Source: Amycolatopsis regifaucium
GTDB lineage: Bacteria; Actinomycetota; Actinomycetes; Mycobacteriales; Pseudonocardiaceae
Direction: 5' to 3'
DNA length: 64,000 nucleotides
Assembly: GCF_001613935.1 (NCBI RefSeq)
Contig: NZ_LQCI01000004.1
Coordinates: forward strand, 62,001 to 126,000
Made by a program: the position numbers and the translations under genes. Shown piece after piece: positions 49,911-61,471 of the stretch. The notes under the pieces were generated by a model. That model worked only from the letters and a program-made list of their open reading frames with translations. It did not search any database and was not told the origin of the DNA. Numbering within the stretch: the stretch's first letter is position 1; each line of letters starts with the position of its first letter.

Positions 49911-51062
49911 TCAGCCCGATCGCCAGGTGCGCAGCGCCCACCACCAGCCGACGGTGTGCCGCACCTGCGATCCGCCGTCGTCTTCCGGCAGGTCGAGCGA
50001 CGCTCCGGTGATCTCGCCGAGCCTGGAGAGCCGGTACCTGACGGTGTTCGCGTGGACGTGCAGTGCCGCGGCGGTCTGGTCGAGCCGCCGCCCGTGGTCG
50101 AGGTAGGCCAGAGCGGTCGAGACGAGCTGTTCGTGGAAGGCGTCGCCCGGCGTCAGCGCGCCCAGGAGGGTCTCGCCGAGCAGCGCGGCGAGTCCGGGCT
50201 GGGCGTCGAGCGCGGTCTCCACGGCCAGCTCGGCCACCTCGTGCAGGCCGCGGGCCCGCTCCCGCGCGGCCGTCGGCAGGGCCATCGCGCACAGGGCGTG
50301 CATGCCGCGGACCTCGGTGAGCGGGACGGCGGGGGAGACCACCATGAGGACGTCGTCCCCGAGCACCGAGGGCGTGGGCAGCCGCGGCGCCAGCCCGGTC
50401 AGCCGCCCTTCCACCAGTCCGAAGATCCCGCCCGTCCCGCCGAGCCGTCGTTCGACGACCCGTGCCTGGTACGGATCGCCGATGTCGGAATGCAGGCAGT
50501 GGTAGCGGCCGTCCGGGTTCAGCCCGGCGTGCGCGACCTCCTCGGCCGACGGGACCGCCGTGTCCTCGCCCAGCAACCGCCGCAGCAACCGGACCCGGCT
50601 GTCGTGGACCGTGCGGGAGAGTTCGAGTTCTGCTTCGTGGTAGCCGGCGATCACCTGCCGTTCGAGCGCGCGGGTGTTCCGGTCGAAGTCGACCAGCGCC
50701 GCCAGCATGACGTCGTCCGGGATCCCGGCGGCCTTGCCGCGTTCGACGGCGATCTCGACCGCGCGGCCGCGGCCGGCCTGTACCCCGCGCAGCAGCGCGG
50801 CCAGCGGCACCCCCTGCGCGGCGCGGTCGGCGCCGAGGACGGCGGCCGCGGCGTAGTCCTGCTCGCTGGTCCCGCCCGGCCGTTCGAACGACGCGAGCCC
50901 GGCGGCGAGCACGATCGCGACGTGCCGCCGGTTCTCGTGCACCGGCAGGCCCGCCACTTCCGGCGACTCCGTGCGGGCGGCGAGAACGACCTCTTCGACG
51001 ACCTCGGCGTCCGCCGCCATCGCCCGCAGCACCTCGTGGAGCAACCGGTGCACCATCGCCAC
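49911..51062 (-). CDS. PucR/CdaR-type transcriptional regulator
   Basis: 383 residues. The C-terminal helix-turn-helix is the PucR_HTH type: LDQTAAALHVHANTVRYRLSRLGEITG. The middle part with the GGDEF-like CdaR region (residues about 165-280) and an N-terminal helical domain precede it. Such proteins activate genes for purine, amino-acid or sugar-acid use. No obvious target lies beside it; the divergent secreted beta-propeller gene begins 140 bases away and could be one. GTG start with GGGAAGG upstream. Confidence 0.83.
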   Translation of the reverse strand: MAMVHRLLHEVLRAMAADAEVVEEVVLAARTESPEVAGLPVHENRRHVAIVLAAGLASFERPGGTSEQDYAAAAVLGADRAAQGVPLAALLRGVQAGRGRAVEIAVERGKAAGIPDDVMLAALVDFDRNTRALERQVIAGYHEAELELSRTVHDSRVRLLRRLLGEDTAVPSAEEVAHAGLNPDGRYHCLHSDIGDPYQARVVERRLGGTGGIFGLVEGRLTGLAPRLPTPSVLGDDVLMVVSPAVPLTEVRGMHALCAMALPTAARERARGLHEVAELAVETALDAQPGLAALLGETLLGALTPGDAFHEQLVSTALAYLDHGRRLDQTAAALHVHANTVRYRLSRLGEITGASLDLPEDDGGSQVRHTVGWWWALRTWRSG

Positions 51063-51201
51063 CGCCTTCCCACGGGTGGTTGTGAGCTGTGCACAACGAA
51101 CGACGCGGTCCTTGGCGACCGGCCCCTACCGAGGGTGTCCGATCGGTTGGTTTCCTGAGAGCTACCGAAAGGTAACAGGACTTCGCCGAAGGGTGCGCGT
51201 G

Positions 51202-52443
51202 ATGCGGAAACGCCGGTTGCTCAACACCGTCCTCGTGACCTGCCTCGCCGTCGCGGCGCTGGGCTCGGTGCCAGTGACCACGGCGGCGAGCGCCGCCCTG
51301 CGGCAGGTCCTGTTCGTGGGCAACAACTGGGAGGGGACGGCGGACGTCATCCGGCCCTCCGGCGATTACGCGAAGATCGCGCGCGTCGACATGGTGCCGG
51401 ACAAGGACGAGCGGCTCGCCGAGATCTACCTGAACCCGATCAAGCTCGCGTTCTTCCTCGGTATCCGCAACGGCGTCGGCGAGGGCCACGACCAGCTCGT
51501 CGACGACCTCTACACGACGCCGGACGGCCGGTCGGTCGTCGCGTCCCGCCCGAGTTTCGCCGACGTCGTCTCGATCGACCTCACCACCGGCCGCGTCAAC
51601 TGGCGCTTTCCGGTGTCGGGGTTCCGGTCCGACCACATGGCCGTCTCGCCGGACGGGCGCGGCATCGCGGTATCCGCTTCGACGTCGAACACCGTCCACG
51701 TGCTGAACATCGAGACCGGGCAGCAGTTGGGCTCGTTCAAGACCGGCGACAAACCGCACGAGAACACCTACACCGACGGCGGCCGGTACCTCTGGAACAG
51801 CTCGATCGGCGAGGTGAACACCGCCCTCGACGCGCCGTGGCAGGACTTCACCAAGGGCGACCGGAAGCTCACCGTCGCCGACACGAAGACCTTCCAGCAG
51901 GTCAAGGTCATCGACATGCGCCAGCGACTGGACGCCTTCGGCCGCACCGATCTGTCCGACGCGATCCGCCCGATGGCGTTCACGCCCGACGAGTCGAAGC
52001 TGTACTTCCAGGTCTCGTTCTTCAACGGACTACTGGAGTACGACGTCGCCACCGACCGCATCACGCGGTCGAAGACACTGCCGAAGAACCCGGACACCAG
52101 CGAAGACCGGACGACCTGGGTCAACGATTCGCGTCACCACGGGCTGTCGATGAGCCCCGCGGGCGACAAGCTGTGCGTCGCCGGGACGATGGACGACTAC
52201 GCGACCATTGTGGACCGCGCGAGCCTGCAGGAGGCGCGGCTCGTGACGGCCGCGAAGCCGTACTGGGCGACGGTGAACGGCGACGGAAAGCATTGCGTCA
52301 TCTCGGAAAGCGGGACGGACCAGGTGACCGCGATCGACTTCGCGACCGGCGCGAAGGTGAAGTCCGTCCCGGTCGGCGACCACCCGCAGCGCATCCGGAT
52401 CGGCCACGTGCCCGACGGCTGGACGGGGCCCGCGGCCCGGTAG
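51202..52443 (+). CDS. secreted YncE-like beta-propeller protein
   Basis: 413 residues with a Sec signal (MRKRRLLNTVLVTCLAVAAL...) probably cleaved after TAASA near residue 31. The mature part contains repeated propeller blades, for example DLYTTPDGRSVVASRPSFADVVSID (start of a blade, shown by TTPDGRSVV), MAVSPDGRGIAVSASTSN and LSMSPAGDKLCVAGTMDD. No enzymatic residues can be named. It may bind ligands at the cell surface. The next gene starts only 10 bases after its stop. Confidence 0.8.
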   Translation: MRKRRLLNTVLVTCLAVAALGSVPVTTAASAALRQVLFVGNNWEGTADVIRPSGDYAKIARVDMVPDKDERLAEIYLNPIKLAFFLGIRNGVGEGHDQLVDDLYTTPDGRSVVASRPSFADVVSIDLTTGRVNWRFPVSGFRSDHMAVSPDGRGIAVSASTSNTVHVLNIETGQQLGSFKTGDKPHENTYTDGGRYLWNSSIGEVNTALDAPWQDFTKGDRKLTVADTKTFQQVKVIDMRQRLDAFGRTDLSDAIRPMAFTPDESKLYFQVSFFNGLLEYDVATDRITRSKTLPKNPDTSEDRTTWVNDSRHHGLSMSPAGDKLCVAGTMDDYATIVDRASLQEARLVTAAKPYWATVNGDGKHCVISESGTDQVTAIDFATGAKVKSVPVGDHPQRIRIGHVPDGWTGPAAR

Positions 52444-52452
52444 CCTGCGCCG

Positions 52453-53073
52453 GTGAGCGAAGAGATCTGGGCGGCCCTCGGTGCGACCTCCCTCGACGAG
52501 GTGCGGCGTCGTGCCGCGGTGATCGACGCGATCACCGACAGCACGCCGATCACGGTGGACGGCGCGGAGCGGTTCGCCTGGAACGACAGCGGCGGGCAGT
52601 CGGCCGTCTGGTACTTCACGCCGGACAAGCGGGCGCTGCTGCTGACCTTCGACCACGAGTCGGATCTGAACCTGTACGCCGAAGAGGACTACTCGGTGCA
52701 GGAGGCGCTCTACGCCGGCGTTCCCGAGCACCTCGTCGCGCTGGTGCGCGACCGGCCCGAGAACTACGAGTCCCTGAACCTCGTCGACGCGGAGACAGGG
52801 GCGGCGATCCACTACGCCGGTGGCGTGTTCTGGTTCGACGGAAAGCAGTGGCGACAGGCCGAAGGCTTCCTGGAGCACTGCCGCCGGGAAGGACTGGACC
52901 CGCTGAGCGAGTCGGGGTTCGCCTACTGCCTCGGTGCCTACCGGTTCGGCGAGGAATTCACCCCTGAGGCGATCGTCGAGGATCGGGCCGCCGACGGCTG
53001 GTACGAAGACGACGACGCGGAACGGGAGAAGGCGCTGGCCGGGATCCGGGAGATCTTCGCGCGGCTCGGCTGA
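52453..53073 (+). CDS. hypothetical cytoplasmic protein
   Basis: 206 residues, acidic, no signal or membrane segment. Distinct stretches are WYFTPDKRALLLTFDHESDLN and GVFWFDGKQWRQAEGF, and the end is rich in Asp/Glu. I do not recognise the family. GTG start lies six bases after TAGCCT (52441-52446), which includes the stop codon of the propeller gene, so it may have its own leaderless transcript in addition to any read-through. Confidence 0.65.
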   Translation: MSEEIWAALGATSLDEVRRRAAVIDAITDSTPITVDGAERFAWNDSGGQSAVWYFTPDKRALLLTFDHESDLNLYAEEDYSVQEALYAGVPEHLVALVRDRPENYESLNLVDAETGAAIHYAGGVFWFDGKQWRQAEGFLEHCRREGLDPLSESGFAYCLGAYRFGEEFTPEAIVEDRAADGWYEDDDAEREKALAGIREIFARLG

Positions 53074-53123
53074 GGTATCCGCTCAGCGCACGATCTTGGC
53101 TCCGCTGTGGCACCGTTTCAGGA

Positions 53124-54710
53124 ATGAGTCTGCTTCTGGGGCCGTTGCTGCGCCACGTCGACGAGACGTCGGCGACCGTATGGGTCGAGACCGATACCGC
53201 GAGTGAGGTCGAGATCCTCGGCGTCACGGCGAGGACGTTCGAAATCCGGGGCCACCACTACGCCCTGCTCGTGCTGACCGGCCTCGAACCCGGCACCGGT
53301 ACCGAGTACGAAGTGCGCGTGGACGGCGAGAAGGTGTGGCCGCTGCCGGATTCCGAGTTCCCGCCCAGTCGCATCCGGACACTGCCCGCGAACGAGTCCC
53401 GGGTGCGGCTGGTGTTCGGCTCCTGCCGCAAGCCGCACGACGGCGACACCTTCGGCCCGGACGCGCTGGCCGCGTACGCCCGCCGGATGGCGGAAGGCGA
53501 CGAGGCCGAGTGGCCGCAGGCGTTGCTGATGCTGGGCGACCAGGTCTACGCCGACGAAACCACCGACGAGACGCAGGAATGGCTGAAGCGGCGTCGCGAC
53601 ACCTCGAAGCCGCCCGGAACCGAGGTGACGGACTTCGAGGAGTACACCCACCTCTACCTCGAAGCCTGGGGTGAGCCGACGATCCGCTGGCTGCTCTCCA
53701 CCGTGCCGACGTCGATGATCTTCGATGACCACGACGTCCGCGACGACTGGAACACCTCGCACACGTGGCGGCGGCAGATGCGCGCGCAGCCGTGGTGGCA
53801 GGAGCGCCTGCGCGGGGCGATCATGTCGTACTGGGTCTACCAGCACCTCGGGAACTTCGGCCCCGCCGAACTCGCCGAAGACCCGACCTACCAGAAGGCC
53901 CTCACCTCCGGCCGGGACAACGCCGACCTGCTCGTCGCCTACGCCGACGAAGCCGACAACGAACGCGACGGCACCAAAGGCGCGCGATGGAGTTATCGGC
54001 GCGACTTCGGCAACGTGCGGCTGCTGGTCATCGACAGCCGGGCGGGCCGGATCCTGGAGCCCGGCCATCGGGCGATGGTCGACGACGACGAGTTCGACTG
54101 GATCGAGGAGAACGCCGCCGACGCCTGCGATCACCTGCTCATCGGGTCCTCGCTGCCGTGGCTGCTGCCGCCGGTCATCTCCCACCTGCAGTCCCTGAAC
54201 GAGCGGGCTTGCAACCGTCCCGGGTGGCGGGGACGGCTCGCGGAGAAGATCCGGCAGGCCGGCGACCTCGAACACTGGGCGGCGTTCCGCGGGTCGTTCG
54301 ACCGGCTCGCCGCGATGATCGCGCGCGAGGGACGCGGGGAGAAGCCGCCCGCCACCATCGCGGTGCTCTCCGGTGACGTCCATCACGCCTACATCGCCGA
54401 GGCGCGGTACGCCGAACCGGTGACGTCGACGGTGTACCAGCTCACCTGCTCGCCGGTGCACAACGCGATGCCGCGGCCGCTCCGCCTGGCGTTCGCCGCG
54501 ACCTGGTCGGCCCCGGTGGCCTCGCTCGCGCGCCGATGGGCCCGCCGAGGCGGCGTCGCACCCGAGCCAGTGACCTGGTCGAAGGTGGCCGGCCCGCATT
54601 TCGGCAACGTGATCGCCACGGTCGAGACGACCGGCCGTTCCGCTGTCACGAAGATCGAACAAGCCACCGGCGACGGGCTGACCGAGGTGGCCAGGCAGAG
54701 GCTGGCTTGA
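53124..54710 (+). CDS. PhoD-type alkaline phosphatase-like metallophosphoesterase
   Basis: 528 residues. An N-terminal beta-sandwich of about 90 residues (SATVWVETDTASEVEI) is followed by the metallophosphatase domain: FGSCRKPHD, MLGDQVYADE, FDDHDVRDDW and LSGDVHHAYIAEA carry metal ligands. There is no signal peptide or Tat motif, unlike classic secreted PhoD, so this member acts in the cytoplasm on an unknown phosphoester. Its stop codon overlaps the promoter of htpG. Confidence 0.85.
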   Translation: MSLLLGPLLRHVDETSATVWVETDTASEVEILGVTARTFEIRGHHYALLVLTGLEPGTGTEYEVRVDGEKVWPLPDSEFPPSRIRTLPANESRVRLVFGSCRKPHDGDTFGPDALAAYARRMAEGDEAEWPQALLMLGDQVYADETTDETQEWLKRRRDTSKPPGTEVTDFEEYTHLYLEAWGEPTIRWLLSTVPTSMIFDDHDVRDDWNTSHTWRRQMRAQPWWQERLRGAIMSYWVYQHLGNFGPAELAEDPTYQKALTSGRDNADLLVAYADEADNERDGTKGARWSYRRDFGNVRLLVIDSRAGRILEPGHRAMVDDDEFDWIEENAADACDHLLIGSSLPWLLPPVISHLQSLNERACNRPGWRGRLAEKIRQAGDLEHWAAFRGSFDRLAAMIAREGRGEKPPATIAVLSGDVHHAYIAEARYAEPVTSTVYQLTCSPVHNAMPRPLRLAFAATWSAPVASLARRWARRGGVAPEPVTWSKVAGPHFGNVIATVETTGRSAVTKIEQATGDGLTEVARQRLA

Positions 54711-54733
54711 CGCGCTCCCGCGCTCGGTAATAT
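54707..54733 (+). promoter_or_regulatory. htpG promoter
   Basis: TTGACG (54707-54712) and TAATAT (54728-54733), spaced by 15 bases, with the GTG start six bases after the -10. The mRNA is predicted to be leaderless. No CIRCE or HAIR heat-shock repeat is seen. Confidence 0.6.
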
Positions 54734-54739
54734 CGCCGC

Positions 54740-56614
<1,875 letters not shown>

Positions 56615-56622
56615 GTTCCTCC

Positions 56623-56681
56623 AAGTACGTGAAGGCCCCCATCATTGCGCCTAGGTACATGATGGGGGCCTTCACGTACTT
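56623..56681. terminator. bidirectional hairpin, palindrome family B, copy 3
   Basis: Arms AAGTACGTGAAGGCCCCC and GGGGGCCTTCACGTACTT are perfect; the loop differs from copies 1 and 2. It fills the gap between convergent htpG and the iron permease gene. Confidence 0.77.
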
Positions 56682-58721
56682 CTACGGCCGGGTCCGCCAG
56701 AGCACCAGGACGAAGTACGGCGTCCCGACCAGCGCGATGACCAGGCCGGCGGGGATCTGGGCGGGGGCGATGACCGTCCGCCCGAGCGTGTCCGCGATGC
56801 TGACCAGCAGCGCGCCGATCGCCGCCGCCACCGGGATCACCCGGCCGTGCCGTCCGCCGACCAGCGATCGCGCCAGATGCGGCGCGACCAGCCCGACGAA
56901 GGCGACCACGCCGATCGCGGACACCGCGGTGGCCGCGAGGATCCCGGACGCCGCCAGTACCACCAGCCGCGACCGTTCGACGCGCATCCCGAGCACCCGC
57001 GGCGTGTCCTCGTCGAGGGCGTGCAGGTCGAGTTCGCGGTGCTTGAACCACACCAGCGGGGTCAGCGCGAGCAGTGACAGCGCCACGGGCGCGACCTGCT
57101 CCAGCGTCCGGCCGTAGGTCGACCCCGAAAGCCAGGTCAGCGCCTTGGCCGAGTTCCACGGATCGGAGACGACGATCAGCAGGGTGATCAGCGCCATCCC
57201 GGCCGACCAGACCGCGATGCCGATGATCACCAGCCGGTCCGAGTCCAGCCCCGAGCGCCACGCCAGCCCGTAGACCAGCAGGAACACCACGGCCGCCCCC
57301 GCGCCGGCGGCACCGGCGATCGCCCACGCGCCGACCGCCGGGACGATGGTGATCAGCGTGATCGCGCCCAGCCCGGCACCGGCGGTGATGCCGAGCAGGC
57401 CTGGTTCGGCGAGCGGGTTGCGGCTGACCGACTGGATCCCGCAGCCGGACACCGCCAGCGCGGCACCCGCGAGCAGCGCGGCGAGCACCCGCGGAAGCCG
57501 TTGGTCCAGCACGAAGGTCAGCGCCGTGCCGGTGTTCCCGGTGACCCAGTTCGCGAGGTCACCGAGCAGCACCACCCGGTCGCCCAGCATCAGGCCCACA
57601 ACGGGCACGGCGGCCAGCAGCACCACCAGCGCGGCGGTGGTGGTCACGAGCCGTCGCTTCGATCCGGCGACGCCGACCCGCCCCGCCGGGGACGGGCGGC
57701 GCGAGCCACTGGCCCGGCCGCGTCGCGCCAGCCACACCATCACGGCGGCGCCGACGAGCGTCGTCACCACCCCGGTCGGTACCCGCACCGCGGCGGCCGA
57801 GCCCATGATCGCCCGCAGGACGACGTCGGCGCCGAGCACCGTCACCACCCCGACCAGGCCGGACACCGGCAGCAGCACGCGGTGCTTGGCGAGCGGCAAC
57901 AGCAGCCGGGTGATCACCGGCGCGCTCAGCCCGACGAACCCGACCGGCCCGGCGACGGTCACCGCCGCCGCGGTCAACGCGACGGTCAGCAGGACCGCGC
58001 CGACCCTCGTCCGCCGTACCCGCAGGCCGAGCACGGTCGCGTTGTCGTCGCCGAGGGCGAGGATGTCGAGTTTGCGGCCCAGCACGACGAGCGCCACGAC
58101 GGCGATCACCACGATCGGCGTCATCTGCCCGGTCGCCCGCAGATCCGAGACCGTCAGTGAACCGCTGCCCCAGGCGAAGAGCCCGGACGTCTCCTGCTCG
58201 AACATGAGCAGCAGCAGGATGGTCACCGACTGGAGCGCCAGCATCACCGCCGAACCGACGAGCACCAGCCGCGGACTCGCCGAACCGCCGCCCGCCAGTC
58301 CCAGCACGACCGCGGCCGCGGCGAGCCCGCCCGCGAACGCCGCCCCGCCCACCGGCACGAGCGGCAGCGAAAGCCCGAACGCGGAAATGGCCACGACGGC
58401 GAAATGCGCGCCCGCGTTCACCGCGAGCGTGTCGGGGGAGGCGAGCGGATTCCGCGCCACGGACTGCATTCCCGCGCCCGCGACGCCGAGGGCGACCCCG
58501 AGCAGCAACGCGGCGAGGAGCCGGGGCACGCGCGAACCCTCCAGTACCGCGAGGGTCTGCGCGTCGCCCTGGCCGAAGAGCGCCTTCAGCACGTCCAGCG
58601 GACCGGACGTCGAGGTGCCCTGAGTCAGGTGGATGCCGGCGAGGACGGCGATGAGCACCATCAACCCCGCCGACACCACGGCGGTCCGCACGGTTTGCGG
58701 CGACCGCAGGTCCTCGATCAT
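56682..58721 (-). CDS. double-length FecCD permease for siderophore uptake (FhuB-like fusion)
   Basis: 679 residues: two FecCD permease halves of about 330 residues fused in one chain, each with some ten membrane segments. The repeated signatures are GSRVPRLLAALLLGVALGVAGAG with NPLASPDTLAVNAGA in the first half and QRLPRVLAALLAGAALAVSGCG with NPLAEPGLLGITAGA in the second, shown here by their ends. E. coli FhuB is built the same way. It takes up ferric siderophore with the binding protein and ATPase encoded upstream; the ATG overlaps the binding-protein stop by one base. Confidence 0.9.
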   Translation of the reverse strand: MIEDLRSPQTVRTAVVSAGLMVLIAVLAGIHLTQGTSTSGPLDVLKALFGQGDAQTLAVLEGSRVPRLLAALLLGVALGVAGAGMQSVARNPLASPDTLAVNAGAHFAVVAISAFGLSLPLVPVGGAAFAGGLAAAAVVLGLAGGGSASPRLVLVGSAVMLALQSVTILLLLMFEQETSGLFAWGSGSLTVSDLRATGQMTPIVVIAVVALVVLGRKLDILALGDDNATVLGLRVRRTRVGAVLLTVALTAAAVTVAGPVGFVGLSAPVITRLLLPLAKHRVLLPVSGLVGVVTVLGADVVLRAIMGSAAAVRVPTGVVTTLVGAAVMVWLARRGRASGSRRPSPAGRVGVAGSKRRLVTTTAALVVLLAAVPVVGLMLGDRVVLLGDLANWVTGNTGTALTFVLDQRLPRVLAALLAGAALAVSGCGIQSVSRNPLAEPGLLGITAGAGLGAITLITIVPAVGAWAIAGAAGAGAAVVFLLVYGLAWRSGLDSDRLVIIGIAVWSAGMALITLLIVVSDPWNSAKALTWLSGSTYGRTLEQVAPVALSLLALTPLVWFKHRELDLHALDEDTPRVLGMRVERSRLVVLAASGILAATAVSAIGVVAFVGLVAPHLARSLVGGRHGRVIPVAAAIGALLVSIADTLGRTVIAPAQIPAGLVIALVGTPYFVLVLWRTRP

Positions 58722-59695
58722 CAGGCGGTGATGGCCTTCACGATCTGGTCGGCGGTGAAGATGATCGACTTCGGCCCGCCGAAGGTCCACGTCCCCGCCT
58801 CCAGCTTGTGGATCTTCTTCGACACCACGAACGGCAGTCGCCGGTAGACGGCGTTCTGCGCGAGTCCGGTGGTGAAGACGTCCTCTTCGGACGCGCTGTA
58901 GAACAGCACGGTCTTCGGGTCGGTGATCGCGGTCAGGCCTTCGACGTCGGTTTGGCCGAGTCCCCACTGCGGGTCGACCTGTCCGGTCCACACGTTCTTC
59001 AAGCCGACGGCCTCGGCGGTGTCGGAGACCAGCGAACCCTTGCCGAACGGGCGGATGCTGACGGTGCTGCCTTCGAGGTAGCCGTCGGCCATCAGGAACG
59101 GCGTGCCGGCGGCGCCCTTGGCCTCGACGGCCTTCTTGCCTTCGGCGAGTTTGGCGTCCATTTCGGACAGTTGCTTGTCCGCTTCGGCCTCCTTGCCGAC
59201 CGTTTTGGCGATCAGCTTGAAGTCCTCGCGCAGCCGGTCGAAGTTCCGGCTCGCGTCGCTGGATTTGGTGACCACGACCGGCACGTACTTCTCGATCTGC
59301 GGCACCAGCGTCGAGTCGCGTTCCTCGGCCATGATGACGACCTCGGGGTTCAGCCCGACGATCGCGTCCACGCTCGGTTCGTTGCGCTTGCCGACGTCCT
59401 TGACCTCGGCCGACAGCGGAACGGCCTTGTCCCACACGTGGTAGCCCGCGACGTCCGCGGCGCCGACCGGCATGACCCCCAGCGAGGCGACCATCTCGGC
59501 CTCGCCCCACTCCAGCGCGACGACGCGTTTCGCCGGCGCCTTGAGGGTGACGGCCTTGCCGCGCGCGTCGGTCACCGTGACCGGACCGCTCGCGGCGGCG
59601 GGCGCGTCCGGCGTGGACGCGGGGGTCTCGGTGGTGCCGCAGGCGGACAACAGCAACGCCGCCGCCGTGAGGAGGGCAGGGGTCAGCACTCGCAT
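58721..59695 (-). CDS. ferric-siderophore-binding lipoprotein
   Basis: 324 residues with lipobox LLLSACG. The mature protein is a class III periplasmic-type binding protein of the FecB/FepB family: VVALEWGEAEMVASLGVMPVG at its start and GLNPEVVIMAEERDSTLVPQIEKY in the first lobe are characteristic. It is tethered outside the membrane and delivers the iron complex to the fused permease. Which siderophore is bound cannot be told; no siderophore synthesis genes are in the window. Confidence 0.9.
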   Translation of the reverse strand: MRVLTPALLTAAALLLSACGTTETPASTPDAPAAASGPVTVTDARGKAVTLKAPAKRVVALEWGEAEMVASLGVMPVGAADVAGYHVWDKAVPLSAEVKDVGKRNEPSVDAIVGLNPEVVIMAEERDSTLVPQIEKYVPVVVTKSSDASRNFDRLREDFKLIAKTVGKEAEADKQLSEMDAKLAEGKKAVEAKGAAGTPFLMADGYLEGSTVSIRPFGKGSLVSDTAEAVGLKNVWTGQVDPQWGLGQTDVEGLTAITDPKTVLFYSASEEDVFTTGLAQNAVYRRLPFVVSKKIHKLEAGTWTFGGPKSIIFTADQIVKAITA

Positions 59696-59713
59696 GGTTC
59701 TTCCTGGGTTTTC

Positions 59714-60529
59714 TCAGGCGGGCCGGGGCGAATAACGCCCGAGTGGCCTGCAGTGGATCGCGCCCGTGACCGGGTCGTTCGCGACGTGGACGGTGACTCC
59801 GTAGGCCCGGGAAAGATGCTCGGTGGTGAGCACCTGCCCGATGTCACCCGTGGCCACGATGGTTCCCTCACTCAGCAGCACGACCTCGTCGGCGATGATC
59901 GCCGCGTGGTCGAGGTCGTGCAGCACCACGCCGACCGCGACGCCTTCACCGGCGAGATCGCGGACGACATCGAGGATCTCGACCTGGTAGCGCAGGTCGA
60001 GATGGTTGGTGGGCTCGTCGAGCAGCAGCACGGCGGTCTGCTGCGCGAGGCAGGACGCGAGCCAGACGCGCTGGAGTTCGCCGCCGGACAGTTCGTCGAC
60101 GCCGCGTTCGGCCATCGGTGTCACGCCGGTCAGTTCCATCGCGCGGCGGATCGCGGCGGCGCCGTCGGCGTCGACCCCCCGCCAACCCGAGCGGTACGGG
60201 TAGCGGCCATAGGAGACGACGTCGCGGACGGAGACCCCGCTCGGCGTGGGCCGGTGCTGGGTCAGCAACGTGACCTGACGTGCGAACTCCTTGCCGGACA
60301 ACGCGTTCGGACCCCACACGGAACGCTCGCCGAGCCGGACGTCGCCTTCGCGGGGCTTGTGCAGCCGCGCCAGCGAACGCAACAGCGTCGACTTGCCGGA
60401 ACCGTTCGGCCCGACCAGCGCGGTCACCGTACCCGCGCGCAGCGACAGGGACACGCCGTCCACCACGGCCCGCTCATGGTGCGCGAGCACCAGGTCATGG
60501 CCGGTGAGCAGCGCGTCTTCTGTGGCCAT
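59714..60529 (-). CDS. siderophore ABC transporter ATPase (FepC-like)
   Basis: 271 residues. Walker A GPNGSGKSTLLRSLARL, signature LSGGELQRVWLA and Walker B LLLDEPTNHLDLRYQ are intact, with LHDLDHAAIIADEVVLL after it as in FepC/FhuC. First gene of the operon ATPase, binding protein, permease. The ATG lies six bases after TAGGCT on this strand, and this -10 box is part of the iron box at 60529-60547, so iron-bound IdeR would block transcription directly. Confidence 0.92.
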   Translation of the reverse strand: MATEDALLTGHDLVLAHHERAVVDGVSLSLRAGTVTALVGPNGSGKSTLLRSLARLHKPREGDVRLGERSVWGPNALSGKEFARQVTLLTQHRPTPSGVSVRDVVSYGRYPYRSGWRGVDADGAAAIRRAMELTGVTPMAERGVDELSGGELQRVWLASCLAQQTAVLLLDEPTNHLDLRYQVEILDVVRDLAGEGVAVGVVLHDLDHAAIIADEVVLLSEGTIVATGDIGQVLTTEHLSRAYGVTVHVANDPVTGAIHCRPLGRYSPRPA

Positions 60530-60547
60530 GAGGGGAGCCTAACCTAA
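60529..60547 (-). promoter_or_regulatory. IdeR/DtxR-type iron box
   Basis: On the minus strand TTAGGTTAGGCTCCCCTCA agrees with the consensus TTAGGTTAGGCTAACCTAA at 16 of 19 bases. It covers the predicted -10 TAGGCT and reaches the start codon of the ATPase gene. Confidence 0.75.
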
Positions 60548-60601
60548 GGATGTGGAGAGGCGGATGTCGCGAGAGACACAGCGCGCGGGGTGAGTGCCCG
60601 G

Positions 60602-61471
60602 TCACGCCGCCCGCGCCGGCTCCCGCCTCCGCTTGGCCAGCCGCTTCCCCACGATCCCGTGCCGCGGCCCGAACAGGTACACCAGCGTGAACCCCGCGCC
60701 CTGCACCAGCACGATCATCCCGCCGGACGCGGTGTCGAGGTGGTAGCTCAGGTACAGCCCGGTCACCGCCGCGAGCACCGAGAACGACGGCGCGATCACG
60801 AGCATGCGGCCGAAGCGGTCGGTCAGCAGATACGCCGTCGCGCCGGGGATGATCAGCATCGCCACCACCAGGATCACGCCCACCACCTGCAGCGCCACCA
60901 CCGAGGTCAGCGCGAGCAGCCCGAGCAGCGCGGCGCCGAGCAGGCGGGGGTTGAAACCGATGGCGTGCGCGTGCGTGGGATCGAAGGCGTACAAGGTGAA
61001 ATCACGGCGTTTGAGCACCAGCAGGATGAGGGTGATCGCGCCGAGGACGCCGATCTGAAGCAGATCCCAGACGTCGACGCCGAGCAGGTTGCCGAAGATG
61101 ATGTGGTTCAGGTCGGTCTGGCTCGGCGTCACCGAGATCAGCACGAGGCCGAGCGCGAACAGCGTGGTGAACACGATGCCGATCGCGGCGTCCTCCTTGA
61201 CCCGGCTGGTGTCGCGGACGACGCCGATCAATGCCACGGCGAGGAAGCCGAAGACGACGGCGCCCAGCGCGAAGGGCGCGCCGAGGATGTAGGCGAGCAC
61301 GACGCCGGGCAGCACCGCGTGCGAGACCGCGTCGCCCATCAGCGACCAGCCGATCAGCACGAGCCAGCAGGAGAGCACCGCGCAGACCACGGACGCGACG
61401 ACCGTGGAGGCCAGCGCCCGCACCATGAAGCCGTAGTTCAGCGGCTCGAGGAGCAGATCGTAGAGGTTCAC
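60602..61471 (-). CDS. metal ABC transporter permease (Mn/Zn type)
   Basis: 289 residues, about eight membrane segments, ABC-3 family. LIGWSLMGDAVSHAVLPGVVLAY with the conserved GDAxSHAVLPG loop, and LTSVVALQVVGVILVVAMLIIPGATAYLLT near the end (key part VGVILVVAMLIIPGATAY) identify the family. GTG overlaps the ATPase stop by four bases. The basic tail KRLAKRRREPARAA is cytoplasmic. Specificity is judged from the binding protein; manganese is the best guess. Confidence 0.9.
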   Translation of the reverse strand: MNLYDLLLEPLNYGFMVRALASTVVASVVCAVLSCWLVLIGWSLMGDAVSHAVLPGVVLAYILGAPFALGAVVFGFLAVALIGVVRDTSRVKEDAAIGIVFTTLFALGLVLISVTPSQTDLNHIIFGNLLGVDVWDLLQIGVLGAITLILLVLKRRDFTLYAFDPTHAHAIGFNPRLLGAALLGLLALTSVVALQVVGVILVVAMLIIPGATAYLLTDRFGRMLVIAPSFSVLAAVTGLYLSYHLDTASGGMIVLVQGAGFTLVYLFGPRHGIVGKRLAKRRREPARAA